Made by a program: the position numbers and the translations under genes. Source: Hippopus hippopus (taxonomy: Eukaryota; Mollusca; Bivalvia; Cardiida; Cardiidae). From it: DNA of 64,000 bases. Shown in pieces: positions 55,701 through 64,000 of the stretch. Within the stretch, counting starts at the first letter, position 1; every line of letters begins with the position of its first letter. Under the pieces are notes generated by a model. That model saw only the letters and a list, made by a program, of their open reading frames with translations, did not search any database and was not told the DNA's origin. The stretch is from the NCBI GenBank assembly GCA_946811185.2, contig OX328101.1, forward strand, positions 34,704,122-34,768,121, given 5' to 3'.

Positions 55701-58700
55701 TCAAGAAATTCATATATTATAAAACCATGATGTCATTGAGATTGTGACTCACAAACAACAAAGAATATTGCTGTCTTTCAAGATCAAATTTCTACCAAAA
55801 CACATAAATTTTTTTTAACTATACTTCAATATATACTACTCAAAATTTGCTAGGGATCACCATATTAGATTCAGCCTAGATCTATATGTGGCATGTTTCA
55901 TGTATGGTTTTACAATATGTTACATTGCCACACTGATTAAATAAACAACCAGTGGAAATGGATCTTTAACCCTTTACCACACAAAGCCGACTTTTAAAGA
56001 CACTGAGAAAGATGCCTTCGGAAAACATTGTTGGAAAAGGAGAAAATACTGGTTACCAGCATTTTCTCCTTTTCCCACGATGTTTACTACCCTATGACAG
56101 ACAGCATATTGTATGTTGCATTTGGTTTTTAGTCTGCAAATGCTTTCAACTTGGACAAATCTAGAATTTTAATGTGTGGTAAAGAGTTCATGCAAAACTG
56201 TTGTAACATATATACACATACTGAAAAATGTAAGTGATCCCTATGAAAGTGTGAGTAGTATATTATAGGTAACCATAACATGTTACTGAAAATATCTGAA
56301 TATAAAAATTACACATAGAAAGTATATATGTGCTGCTGCGTGTCAGTTTCTCCTCTGGTGTACCTGTAGCGTAAATTATGCCTGTGGCATATTTTAGTGT
56401 GACCCCCTTAAAACCAGCCTTGTTGCAGGGGTAAAGCTTACAGCAATGTGCTTTGGTGCATTCCTGTCTATGGTAGTTAAGTAACATGCATTATGGTTAG
56501 TGCTTGCATGGGTGATCAAACTGTAGCAGTTTACACAACTAAGGTTGCTTGGATCTTTTAATGATAATAATTCAGAACACTGTCTGGAAGCTTTCTGGGA
56601 TTTCTTTAGCCTTATACATAAACAGATGATAGACCACTGATTTCTGTATATTTGATAAGAGGAAAGGGTGAAACTGCAATGTACTTGAAACAGTTTCCCT
56701 CGCTCAAATTCTTCAAATTTATCCTATTATAATAGCATCAGTTTTGTTATACATTTGTTTAACAACAGTGCTTTGTATGTTTCCTTGACAGGCACCTCCT
56801 AATTTAGTAACACATGAACAAAGACAAGCTGCAGAGAATGTGATTCTTCAGTTTAGAAAAACGAAATTACCATACACCATTTGTAAACATATACTAGGTA
56901 AGTTCAAGCATGTCTTTTATTTACTATACTCATAACCAGTTCATCCAATATTTTAACAACCTTATGGAAGGAGCCTTTTTTTTTTTTTTTTCAAAACATT
57001 GTTGGAAAAGTAGAAAATGCTTGTAACCAGGATTCTTCTTCTTTCTTCAGTGTTTTCTACCTTCTCCATGAAAAGTCCAATCCTTTGAGCTACATTTAAC
57101 CCTTTACCACACAATGCCGACTTTTAACGACTCTGAAGAAGAAGGCTTTTGAAAACATTGTGGGAAAAGGAGAAAATGCTGGTAACCAGCATTTTCTCCT
57201 TTTCCCACAATGTTTTCTACCCTATCAAACAAAAATCACATCATTGAGCCTCACTGAAATTGTCGTCTGCAAATGCTTTCAATTTGGACAGGTCTAAAAT
57301 TTTGTTGTGTGGTAAAGGGTTAATTTGTTGTCAGAAAATACTTCCCATATTGACAGGTGTTAAATTTTGTTGTGTGGTAAAGGGTTAATTTGTTGTCAGA
57401 AAATACTTCCCATATTGACAGGTCTAAAATTTTGTCGTGTGTTAAAGGGTTAATTTGTTGTCAGAAAATACTTCCCATATTGACAGGTGTTAAATTTTGT
57501 TCCTTTTGTAATGAGTCAAATTTTCTCTGTGAATTATAAGTATGCCAATCAAATATTGACCCTTACAATATCATGCTTTACATAACAAATTAGATCAAGA
57601 TTGGACTGCTTAAAATATGCAAGCTGATCCTTGTTCTTAACTGTCAGATATGCAGGTCTGCCCTATAGATATTAGTTTTCATTCAAAAAGTTTCAGAGAT
57701 TTTTTGCAGACACAGCCCATCAAAACAAGTCATGATTAGAATGTCTAGAGAGCTATGCCATATCCCAAAGTTTGATTTAGATGACAGATCACAGTGACTT
57801 CTAGATGTGTGGTTATTGAAATACATGTACATACACCATGAATAGTATACCCAGTATACACAGCATATAAAATTCTTTTGCAAATACAGTGGTGTGACTT
57901 GTTCTCGTTTCAGAGAATTTCCTCCTTATGACCCTCCTTGTGAAAATTAAAAACTGCTGCAGTAAACAAGGATCTGTTCTGACATCATGTATTTAATTTA
58001 GTGGAAAGGGAGGGGGCATTTCCCTCTCCTGTTACATTTCATCAGTTATATCCCTGCAAATACTGTTACTGACCTGTCCAAATTTAAAGCCTTTTTCCTT
58101 TTGTGGGGGGATAACAAATTAAGTATGACTCAAGTGATTAAACTTACCTGTGAAAGAGTAGAACACATTGTGCCAGCATTTTCTCCTTTTCCCATGATGT
58201 TTTTAAAACTTTTTTCCTCAGGGTCATGAAAACACAGGATGATTTTGTAAAGCATTAGCACCAGTATAACCTAGGCATTTGTATCTAACTTATGTCTGTT
58301 GACTGTGGGTGAAAGGCTACCAATCATTTCACATTTACATAATGTGATGCAATTCTTTTTCATAAAATGAAATATAACAAAAACAAAAAATTAATAATCC
58401 TAGAAATTATTGCAGAGAAGTGCAAAGTAGACTATGTGTTGTTCCAAGTTGCCACCACAATCCAGGAAAGTGTGTTGCGGGAATGGTCCTTGCTCAGCAG
58501 TGATGATGTGGAATCTTTACGTTCATTCCTACTTCGTTACATCACACAACATATTAGGTAATGTATAATTGGGCTGGCTGTGGCTTTATTTTGGTTAGGA
58601 TTCTACTTGTCCAAATTGACAGCATTTTTGGATAAAAAATAAAATCAATATGTGACTCAAATGATTGGATTTTGTCTCTGAAAAGAAAAAAAAAAAAGAA

Positions 58701-61700
58701 AACTCGTAGAGAAAAGGAGAAAATACTGGAACATTTTCTCCTTTTTTCTCAATTTTTTTTAAAGGCCCCTACCTGATGGTGGTTAAGAGTTGGGATTGGT
58801 TGGTAAAGGTTTAAACCTTTGATTGCCAAAAAACCAAAACAGACCTTTACAGTATAATAGAAATGAAGGCACCATACACATGTACTGCACTTTCAAGAAT
58901 TGTTTTTGGCCAGAAAAGCAAACAGTGCTTATGAAGATAGGACAAGTTTTGTTGTACTTTCTGATCTTAATATCCCAGGAGTGTGGAAATTCTATATCCC
59001 CACTCGTCCGACTTGGGAAAAGTCAGCATCGGACAAGTGACTTTTTTCAATCTAGTAGTCCGCGGACAATTAGAAAATAAGTGGAAAATCGAAACATATA
59101 TCTGTTGTATACATTATGCATTGAAATACAAACATTCACCCGTCATACAAAATGACATTTCAAATGATAAACAGCGGCTTGAGATGATCCCTGATTTCTG
59201 GAAACCAAGAAAAACACATTTGGTCTACCTTCATGTTGACTGGTTTGGTATAAAATGACACACATGTGAATAGTTAAGCCTTTAATCTCATGGCACAGCT
59301 TCAGTGCGAGTGGGCCATGGTTTAGACATTATCACCTCTGTCTGAACCTGTCTAAAACCGAAACGATTCAGCAATCAGTGGATGCATGAAATGGGAGAAA
59401 ATGGATCGTGTTTTGATTAAATCTTTGAAGCCAGTGGAATATGAGAAATCTGAGACCTCAAAAGCATCGGCCCAGTGGCTCCGAAAGTAAAGAAATATGA
59501 CAAAAAAGACAGCATGTTTTTAATGAGTGTGGTTGAAAGATTCCCATGCCTGAATGCCATTTAAAACTTTCGTTTGGGATGAGTAAGTGGCACTGGCGGA
59601 CAAGTGGACATTTTTTAATTTACTTGTCTGTACTGTAGACAAGTAGAAACTTCTAAGATTTCCACACCCCTGTATCCATTATCTTACTAAAGTAACTATG
59701 GTTGAACTCAGTGTTTTAAAATATGAAAAATGTAATTTGAGATGTTTTAGAGGGATTTTTTTCTTTTTGATTTCCTTTGTAGTTTACAAAGCTATGTTAG
59801 AGAGCAGATCCTGCAAACAGTGGCAATTATAATCAAAAGAGGGACCTTGGATAAGAAAAGTATGGGCTTAGATGGTCTGTTCCAAGATGTCACTCAGCTG
59901 ATATCCAGTGGAAATGTAACAATGGTAACCAGTCTGTTGTTTCACATGTCTAATTTTGATACATTAACGTCTAACTTGTTTCTTATAGCAGATGATTTTT
60001 TTTTTTTCTCTTGCAACACATCCTTTTGACATTGGTGTTGCAAATAGATAAATTTCTTTTAATCCTTTACCACATAATCCCGACTTTTAACGACCCCAAA
60101 GAAAAAGCCTTTTGAAAACATCTCCTTTTTCCACACTGTTTTCTACCCTTCCAAAAACAATTTCAAATTTTGAGTCACATTCATTTTCTCGTCTGCAAAT
60201 GCTTTGAATTTGGACAAGTCTAAAATTTTGTCATTTGGTAAAGAGTTAAGGAAAAATATAGTTTGTTTACTTTGTTTTTGTCACAGGTCCTAAAATTGAA
60301 ATTGGCCTGCAACACTCAAAAAGGGGCATTTGAACATTTGCGTAAAGTGTCGTCTCGGATCAGCCTGCGCAGTCCGCGCAGGCTAATCCGAAACGACACT
60401 TTACGTTTTTATGTAATTTTCTGTTTTGCGCAAGTCTACTGTAGCACAAAATCTAATGTAGCCATAAAGTGCCGTCTCGGATTAGCCTGTGCGGACTGCG
60501 AAGGCTGATCCGAGACGACACTTTACGCAAATGTCCGAATGCCCCTTTTTGAGTGTTGCAAGCCAATTTATGTTTTATATCTGTATTTTACAAGTATATT
60601 ATTGACCCTTTTTCAGATAATCCGGAGTTATAACAAACCTGAAGAAGAAGGCTTTTGAAAACATTTTGGGAAAAGGAGAAATGCTGAAGACCAGCATTTT
60701 CTCCTTTTCCCAAATTGTTGTCTCCCCTATTAAAGGCAATACTAATGCAAAATTGATGTTTTGAGTTACATATACTTTGTTGTCTGCTATTGCTTTCTGT
60801 TTGAACAAAGCTATAATTTTGTAGTCTGGTAAAGAGTAAAAGGCATCTTCTGAATTTTTCTCTTAAAGGTAAAGCGTGAAGGAGATAAGCTAAAATGCGT
60901 GAAAGAGATAAGCTAAAACACACGGTCAACAAGAACACCTAACATTGTTGTTAGCATTTCATGTATATGAGCCATGCAATGGCAAAGGAGGTTGTAGTGC
61001 ATCTCTGTTATGCACGCCGAGCCCCGGTAGCTCAGTCGGTATCGTGCAGGACTTGAGAACATGGGGTCCAGGGTTCGACCCTTGGCTACGACCCATGGCT
61101 CAGCCAATTTCTTTCCGAGGATTGATGATAGTCACTGCGACAGGATTCATTCCTCTCCCACTGCTGACCATTGTCTCGACAATGATTATGTGGGAAAGCA
61201 GCCAGTGGCTTGGAAAGAAAAATTGTGCGGAGTACTGGTAAAAGAGACTCCAGGAAAGCATGGATAGGTGCACTGGCCGCCGCGATATAACTGAAATAAT
61301 GTTGAAAACGGCGTTAAACACCATACAATCAATCATTCAATCTGTTATGCACATAGTTATGGATTCATAAAATCCATTTAGTCTAACAAGACAGGATCTG
61401 GAGGTAGAATGGCCCTTTGACCGGTAGAAAATTAACCAATAGCAAAAAGTTTGGACCCATGTCAGCTGTGCAGGCTGACCTGGGTTGATACTTTTTGTAG
61501 ATGCATTAAACCCCTTATCACAGAGCATCGCTCATATAAAATGTTAGTTGTCTTGTAAGAAAAAGATTTATGACTTCTGTTCACATACATTTACTTTTTT
61601 CTATTCTATTTGTACATCTCCGTGGACCATTCTTCTTTAATTCTTTCAGTTTATTTTGAACTCTACCACAACAAAATTTCTGACTTGTCCAACTTCAGCG

Positions 61701-63755
61701 CAGTTGTTGACAACAAGTTAACTGTAGCTTTCTGTATAGTGATTTCTGTCTTTAGATAAAGAAGGAAACACAGTGGGAAAAGAGAAAAAAAAGAGCTGCT
61801 TACTAGCATTTATATGAGCGATACTAGAGACAACAATTTTCAGCCTGATACTCTTGAAACTTGGTCAGGATGTTTGTCTTGATGATATCTCGGAAAGTTC
61901 AAAAATAGGTCATGTGGGGTCAAAAAGTAGGTCACAGGGAAAAATCTCAGAAAAACCTTATGTGCACTCTAGAAGCCACATTTTCAGCCTGATGCTCTTG
62001 AAAATTGGTCAGAATGCCTTGTCTTTATGATATCTTGGACAACTTTGAAATTTGGTCACATCGGGACAAAAAGTAGGTCACAGGGCTAAATCCTAGAAAA
62101 AGCTTGTGTGCACTCTAGAGGCCACACAGCCCAATACTGTTGAAACTTGGTCAGAATGTTTGTCTTGATAATACCTCAACAAGGTCCAAATTAGATTATG
62201 TCAAGTCAAAAAGTAGGTCAATGTGCCAAATCTGAGTAAAAGCTTGTGTGCACTCGAGAAGTTACATTTTCTGCCTGATACTCATAAAACACAGTCAGAA
62301 TGTTTGTCTTGAAAATATTTTGATCAAGGTTGAACTTTGGTCATGTTGGATCAAAAAGTAGGTCACTGGGCCAAATCTGAGAAAAACCTAGTGTGCAGTC
62401 TAGAGGCCACATTTTCAGCCCGATAATTTTGAAACTAGGTCAGAAAGGTTGTCTTTCTGAAATTTCAGACAAGGTTGAAATTGGGTCACAACAGACCAAA
62501 CAGTAGGTCACTGGGCCAAATCTTAGAAAAAACTTGTGTGCAGTTTTGAGACCAAATTTTCAGTCTGATACTCATGAAACATTATTGGAGTGTTTGTTTT
62601 GATGATATATCTGACAAGTTCAAAAGTAGGTCAAGTTGGTAAAAAAGTAGGTCACTTACACTCATGCATTTTTCATCATTAAAACCAGGATCTCTTCAGC
62701 TTTATTAACCGTAGATGACTTTACTCAGGCGAGCGCTTTAGGGCCAATGGCCCTCTTATTCAAGGTTGTTAAAATATGGGATTATTTGGTAAAGAGTTGT
62801 TGTTAAATGGATTTCAGCTTTTAATATGCCTGTATGTTTTTTAGTAAACATGAATAAAAAAAGTTTTTTTGTCATTGTTTTTCAGCAACTTGTTGCCTGT
62901 TCCATACTTATGGCCCTTCTAAATGAATATTCAAGTTCAAGTAGAACAAGCAGTGTCGGATTCACTTGGGAGTTCCATACCAAATGTAAAAGAGCTTTTG
63001 AGGTAGGGCTTTGACGCAAATGTTTAATAATGGGCAATATACTGAGAACAAATGTAGTCTTATTTTAAGGGTCAAATAAACCTTTACTACTCCTCGACGT
63101 AAAATGTCAGCCGCACCAAAGAAATAGCGACATTGACGGCATTTTAAGGACAAGAAAGTAAAGAAGCTGATCTCAATAGTAAATCTAACAAACATTATGT
63201 CAGGTCAACATTCCTATGTAGTGATCCTTGGTTTTTACATGGAATAAAATGTCTTTGGCTTTGAACAAATGCCAACTTTTGATCACATTTTTTATGAAGA
63301 CTGCCATTTGCTACAATAGGTTGCAAAGTTCATCTTTTGTATGGCTGAACATAGTGATATATGGTGATGTCGGTGAAACACAAACAAAAGAATAGGAAGA
63401 GGAGAAAATGGCATCATCCAGTATTTTCTCCTCTTTTTTTCCTTCAGTGGTAATTCAACACTTGAGCCAGATTTATCTAATTAGTGGTATGCAAATACTT
63501 TCAATTAAGTTAAGTCTACAAATTTTGTTGTCTGGTACAGAGCTATTGGGTTAAGCCTAAAATAGATACATGCATTTTGCCTGTCTTTTCCCTATTTTCA
63601 GGAGAACGATTTGAAGAAAGTATTCCTATTTTCACTGCAAGTGTTGAATGAGATAGAGAAACAGCCTTCACCATTACCAAGGGAGACAACTGCAGTGTTG
63701 AATAGGTTTCTATGTATAACAGAACAAGTCTTATGCTGGGAGTTTACACCCAAAA
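52698..63755 (+). CDS. XPO4: Exportin-4, N-terminal part; gene continues past the window
   Basis: Six exons: 52698-52748, 56792-56897, 58416-58557, 59783-59924, 62886-63002, 63602-63755. Junction phases agree (0, 1, 2, 0, 0) and give 237 residues plus one base of about 1,150 in the vertebrate protein. Matches to vertebrate exportin-4 run through every exon: EQRQAAE and [13 protein letters not shown] and VLREW; YVREQIL and [13 protein letters not shown] and [15 protein letters not shown] and WEF. Exportin-4 is a karyopherin-beta made of HEAT repeats. With Ran-GTP it carries cargo such as eIF5A and Smad3 out of the nucleus, and it also imports some transcription factors. The visible part is the N-terminal HEAT region that normally contacts Ran. 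The last donor (AAAA/GTAACA) sits where the vertebrate protein continues N-LGR, so the next exon should begin with that sequence. Confidence 0.95.
52749..56791. mobile_element. XPO4 intron 1: inverted repeats and two foldback elements
   Basis: 53107-53232 and 53431-53552 are inverted copies (~125 bp arms). Then two family E foldback elements stand in tandem: 53931-55138 and 55149-56407. Each starts 'gg(g/t)t(c/a)acact', ends 'agtgtgacccc', and is bounded by TTAAAACCAG or a close variant (53922-53930, 55139-55148, 56408-56417). The first has a 'gtctccccccgtcagggtcg' repeat with a (CTGT)n/(CCGT)n run inserted at 54140-54600. The second contains a family A element (55970-56187). Confidence 0.75.
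56792..56897 (+). CDS. XPO4: XPO4 exon 2
   Basis: Acceptor TTGACAG, donor CTAG/GTAAGT, phase 0 to 1. [20 protein letters not shown] and [15 protein letters not shown] align without gaps to vertebrate exportin-4. Confidence 0.95.
56936..57099 (+). mobile_element. Older family A element, left part (interrupted)
   Basis: 'ttttaacaaccttatggaag', decayed core 'aaaatgcttgtaaccagg', 'tttgagctacatttaa'. It stops at an internal TTAA where the next copy begins, and its missing right end follows that copy at 57320. Confidence 0.8.
57100..57319 (+). mobile_element. Family A hairpin element, reference copy
   Basis: 220 bp from 'ccctttaccacacaatgccg' to 'ttgttgtgtggtaaaggg', with TTAA directly on both sides (57096-57099, 57320-57323). 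The core 57152-57216 is a perfect hairpin: two 32-nt arms around one A, starting AAAACATTGTGGGAAAAGG. Ends are inverted (CCCTTTACCACACAA). TTAA target plus CCCT ends points to a piggyBac-mobilised MITE. Confidence 0.92.
57320..57503 (+). repeat. 65-bp tandem repeat made from the old element's right end
   Basis: The unit starts 'ttaatttgttgtcagaaaat' and ends 'gtgtggtaaaggg'. 'tgacaggt' falls at 57351, 57416 and 57481, exactly 65 bp apart. The first unit is the missing right end of the element at 56936-57099. Confidence 0.9.
57504..58415. other. Rest of XPO4 intron 2
   Basis: Family A copy, reversed and decayed, at about 58063-58255 ('tgccagcattttctcctttt'). A weak family D trace at 57590-57640. 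Otherwise unassigned. Confidence 0.6.
58416..58557 (+). CDS. XPO4: XPO4 exon 3
   Basis: Acceptor ATTGCAG, donor TTAG/GTAATG, phase 1 to 2. [20 protein letters not shown] and [19 protein letters not shown] follow the vertebrate protein closely. Confidence 0.96.
58608..58813 (-). mobile_element. Family A element, decayed (XPO4 intron 3)
   Basis: 'ggagaaaatactggaacatt' core with flanks 'tgtgactcaaatgattgg' and 'gattggttggtaaagg'. Confidence 0.65.
58976..59672. mobile_element. hAT-like non-autonomous element (XPO4 intron 3)
   Basis: Left end CAGGAGTGTGGAAATTCT and right end complement CAGGGGTGTGGAAATCTT form ~17-bp inverted repeats of the hAT type (CAGGGGTG). TATCC lies just outside both ends, possibly part of an 8-bp target duplication that has decayed. 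'ggacaagtgac' motifs repeat inside. The two open frames inside show no transposase. Confidence 0.65.
59783..59924 (+). CDS. XPO4: XPO4 exon 4
   Basis: Acceptor TTTGTAG, donor ATG/GTAACC, phase 2 to 0. [20 protein letters not shown] and [10 protein letters not shown] match the vertebrate protein. Confidence 0.95.
60063..60245 (+). mobile_element. Family A element with half the core deleted
   Basis: TTAA flanks (60059-60062, 60246-60249), 'cctttaccacataatcccg' start, 'catttggtaaagag' end. The left core arm and centre are missing, so no hairpin remains. Confidence 0.85.
60300..60568. mobile_element. Double-hairpin MITE with 'caacactcaaaaagg' ends
   Basis: Inverted ends 'attggcctgcaacactcaaa' and its complement with one mismatch (~29 bp). 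Two internal hairpins, at about 60344-60408 and 60470-60530, are themselves related: 'gtgtcgtctcggatcagcct' against 'gtgccgtctcggattagcct'. The core resembles family B (CTGCGCAGTCCGCGCAGG), but the ends differ. Confidence 0.85.
60606..60836 (+). mobile_element. Family A element (XPO4 intron 4)
   Basis: 'ccctttttcagataatccgg' start, core 'agaaatgctgaagaccagca', end 'tctggtaaagagt'. Confidence 0.8.
60967..61535 (-). mobile_element. Family B element split by a SINE
   Basis: Left part 60967-61015 ('gagccatgcaatggcaaagg'), right part 61341-61535 (core 'cccatgtcagctgtgcaggc', end 'cacagagcatcgctcat'). The parts join once the SINE is removed. Confidence 0.88.
61016..61340 (+). mobile_element. tRNA-derived SINE with target duplication
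   Basis: Head 'ggtagctcagtcggtatcg', B box 'agggttcgaccc', tail 'caatcaatcattcaa'. Flanked by exact 12-bp copies of TCTGTTATGCAC (61004-61015 and 61341-61352). This is the best SINE copy in the window. Confidence 0.92.
61658..62799 (-). mobile_element. Family A element split by a 145-bp array
   Basis: Left part 61658-61811 ('actctaccacaacaaaattt' to 'tgcttactagcattt') and right part 62762-62799 ('aggttgttaaaatatgggat' to 'tttggtaaagag') read as one reversed copy. Confidence 0.75.
61812..62761 (-). repeat. 145-bp array inserted in a family A element
   Basis: Six units: 'cagcctgata'-type phrases at 61841, 61985, 62117, 62271, 62416 and 62561. Reverse orientation relative to 4935-5890. Ends at 62725-62756 with 'gcgagcgctttagggcc' and 'gggccaatggccctctta', the family head in reverse. 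Confidence 0.85.
62886..63002 (+). CDS. XPO4: XPO4 exon 5
   Basis: Acceptor TTTTTCAG, donor GAG/GTAGGG, phase 0 to 0. [20 protein letters not shown] and [12 protein letters not shown] match the vertebrate protein. Confidence 0.95.
63385..63546 (+). mobile_element. Family A element, decayed (XPO4 intron 5)
   Basis: Core 'ggcatcatccagtattttct', end 'ttgtctggtacagag'. Left end not clear. Confidence 0.6.
63602..63755 (+). CDS. XPO4: XPO4 exon 6
   Basis: Acceptor TTTTCAG, donor AAAA/GTAACA, phase 0 to 1. [18 protein letters not shown] and [17 protein letters not shown] match the vertebrate protein. Confidence 0.92.
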
Positions 63756-64000
63756 GTAACATGTGTATCCTTGTCTTTGTTTTGTAGTAAAAGAAGACCA
63801 GTGTTTGTATTAACCAACAGTTTTGAATTGTGATTTACCAGTAATTCTGAATTGATATTCTGTGTCAGCCAATCAGATGGTTTGTTTTGATATCTAGATA
63901 GAGAATCAGAATTAAAATTGTGGGTGAAAATGGCAGTTAACCACAATATATCTATCATATGTAATTTTTTACAAGATAATAGAGTATTAAATCCAACCAA

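Noticed and set aside
60263..60508. 81-residue plus-strand frame in XPO4 intron 4
   Set aside because: It is inside the double-hairpin MITE.

Overview
This is nuclear DNA from an animal with large introns and many mobile elements. The best guess is a marine bivalve, probably a heterodont clam or mussel. The guess rests on AT-rich sequence, exons split by GT/AG introns, animal genes, and repeat families I know from heterodont bivalve genomes: hairpin elements with the CAGCCTGCGC core, arrays capped by an AGGGCCATGATGGCCCT palindrome, and tRNA-derived SINEs with CAATC tails. The species cannot be fixed from the sequence.

Three genes are supported. (1) On the minus strand, two exons (23455-23091 and 21661-21575) encode most of a Neuralized (NHR) domain. 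A possible later exon lies at 1183-1073, and the large gap between is filled with repeats. (2) On the plus strand, a complete six-exon beta-1,4-galactosyltransferase-family gene runs from 39015 to 48828. Its exons sum to 1,092 nt (363 residues plus stop), all splice phases agree, and the DVD and WGWGGEDDD motifs are present. (3) On the plus strand, the first six exons of exportin-4 (XPO4) run from 52698 to 63755, and the gene leaves the window on the right. Genes 2 and 3 lie in tandem about 3.9 kb apart, with no sign of a functional link.

Layout: 1-20 kb is mostly tandem arrays (145, 157, 162, 166 and about 325 bp units) with SINEs and hairpin elements. 20-26 kb holds the NHR exons and more elements. 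26-39 kb has no recognised host gene; it holds inverted-repeat elements, a minisatellite, a LINE remnant and SINEs. 39-49 kb is the galactosyltransferase gene. 49-52.7 kb is intergenic. 52.7-64 kb is XPO4, whose introns hold two foldback elements, many TTAA-flanked hairpin elements, an hAT-like element and a 145-bp array.

The insertion order can be read in several places: a hairpin element inside an older copy of its own family, a SINE inside a hairpin element with a 12-bp target duplication, and an array inside a hairpin element. No bacterial system, CRISPR array or confirmed functional RNA gene was found.
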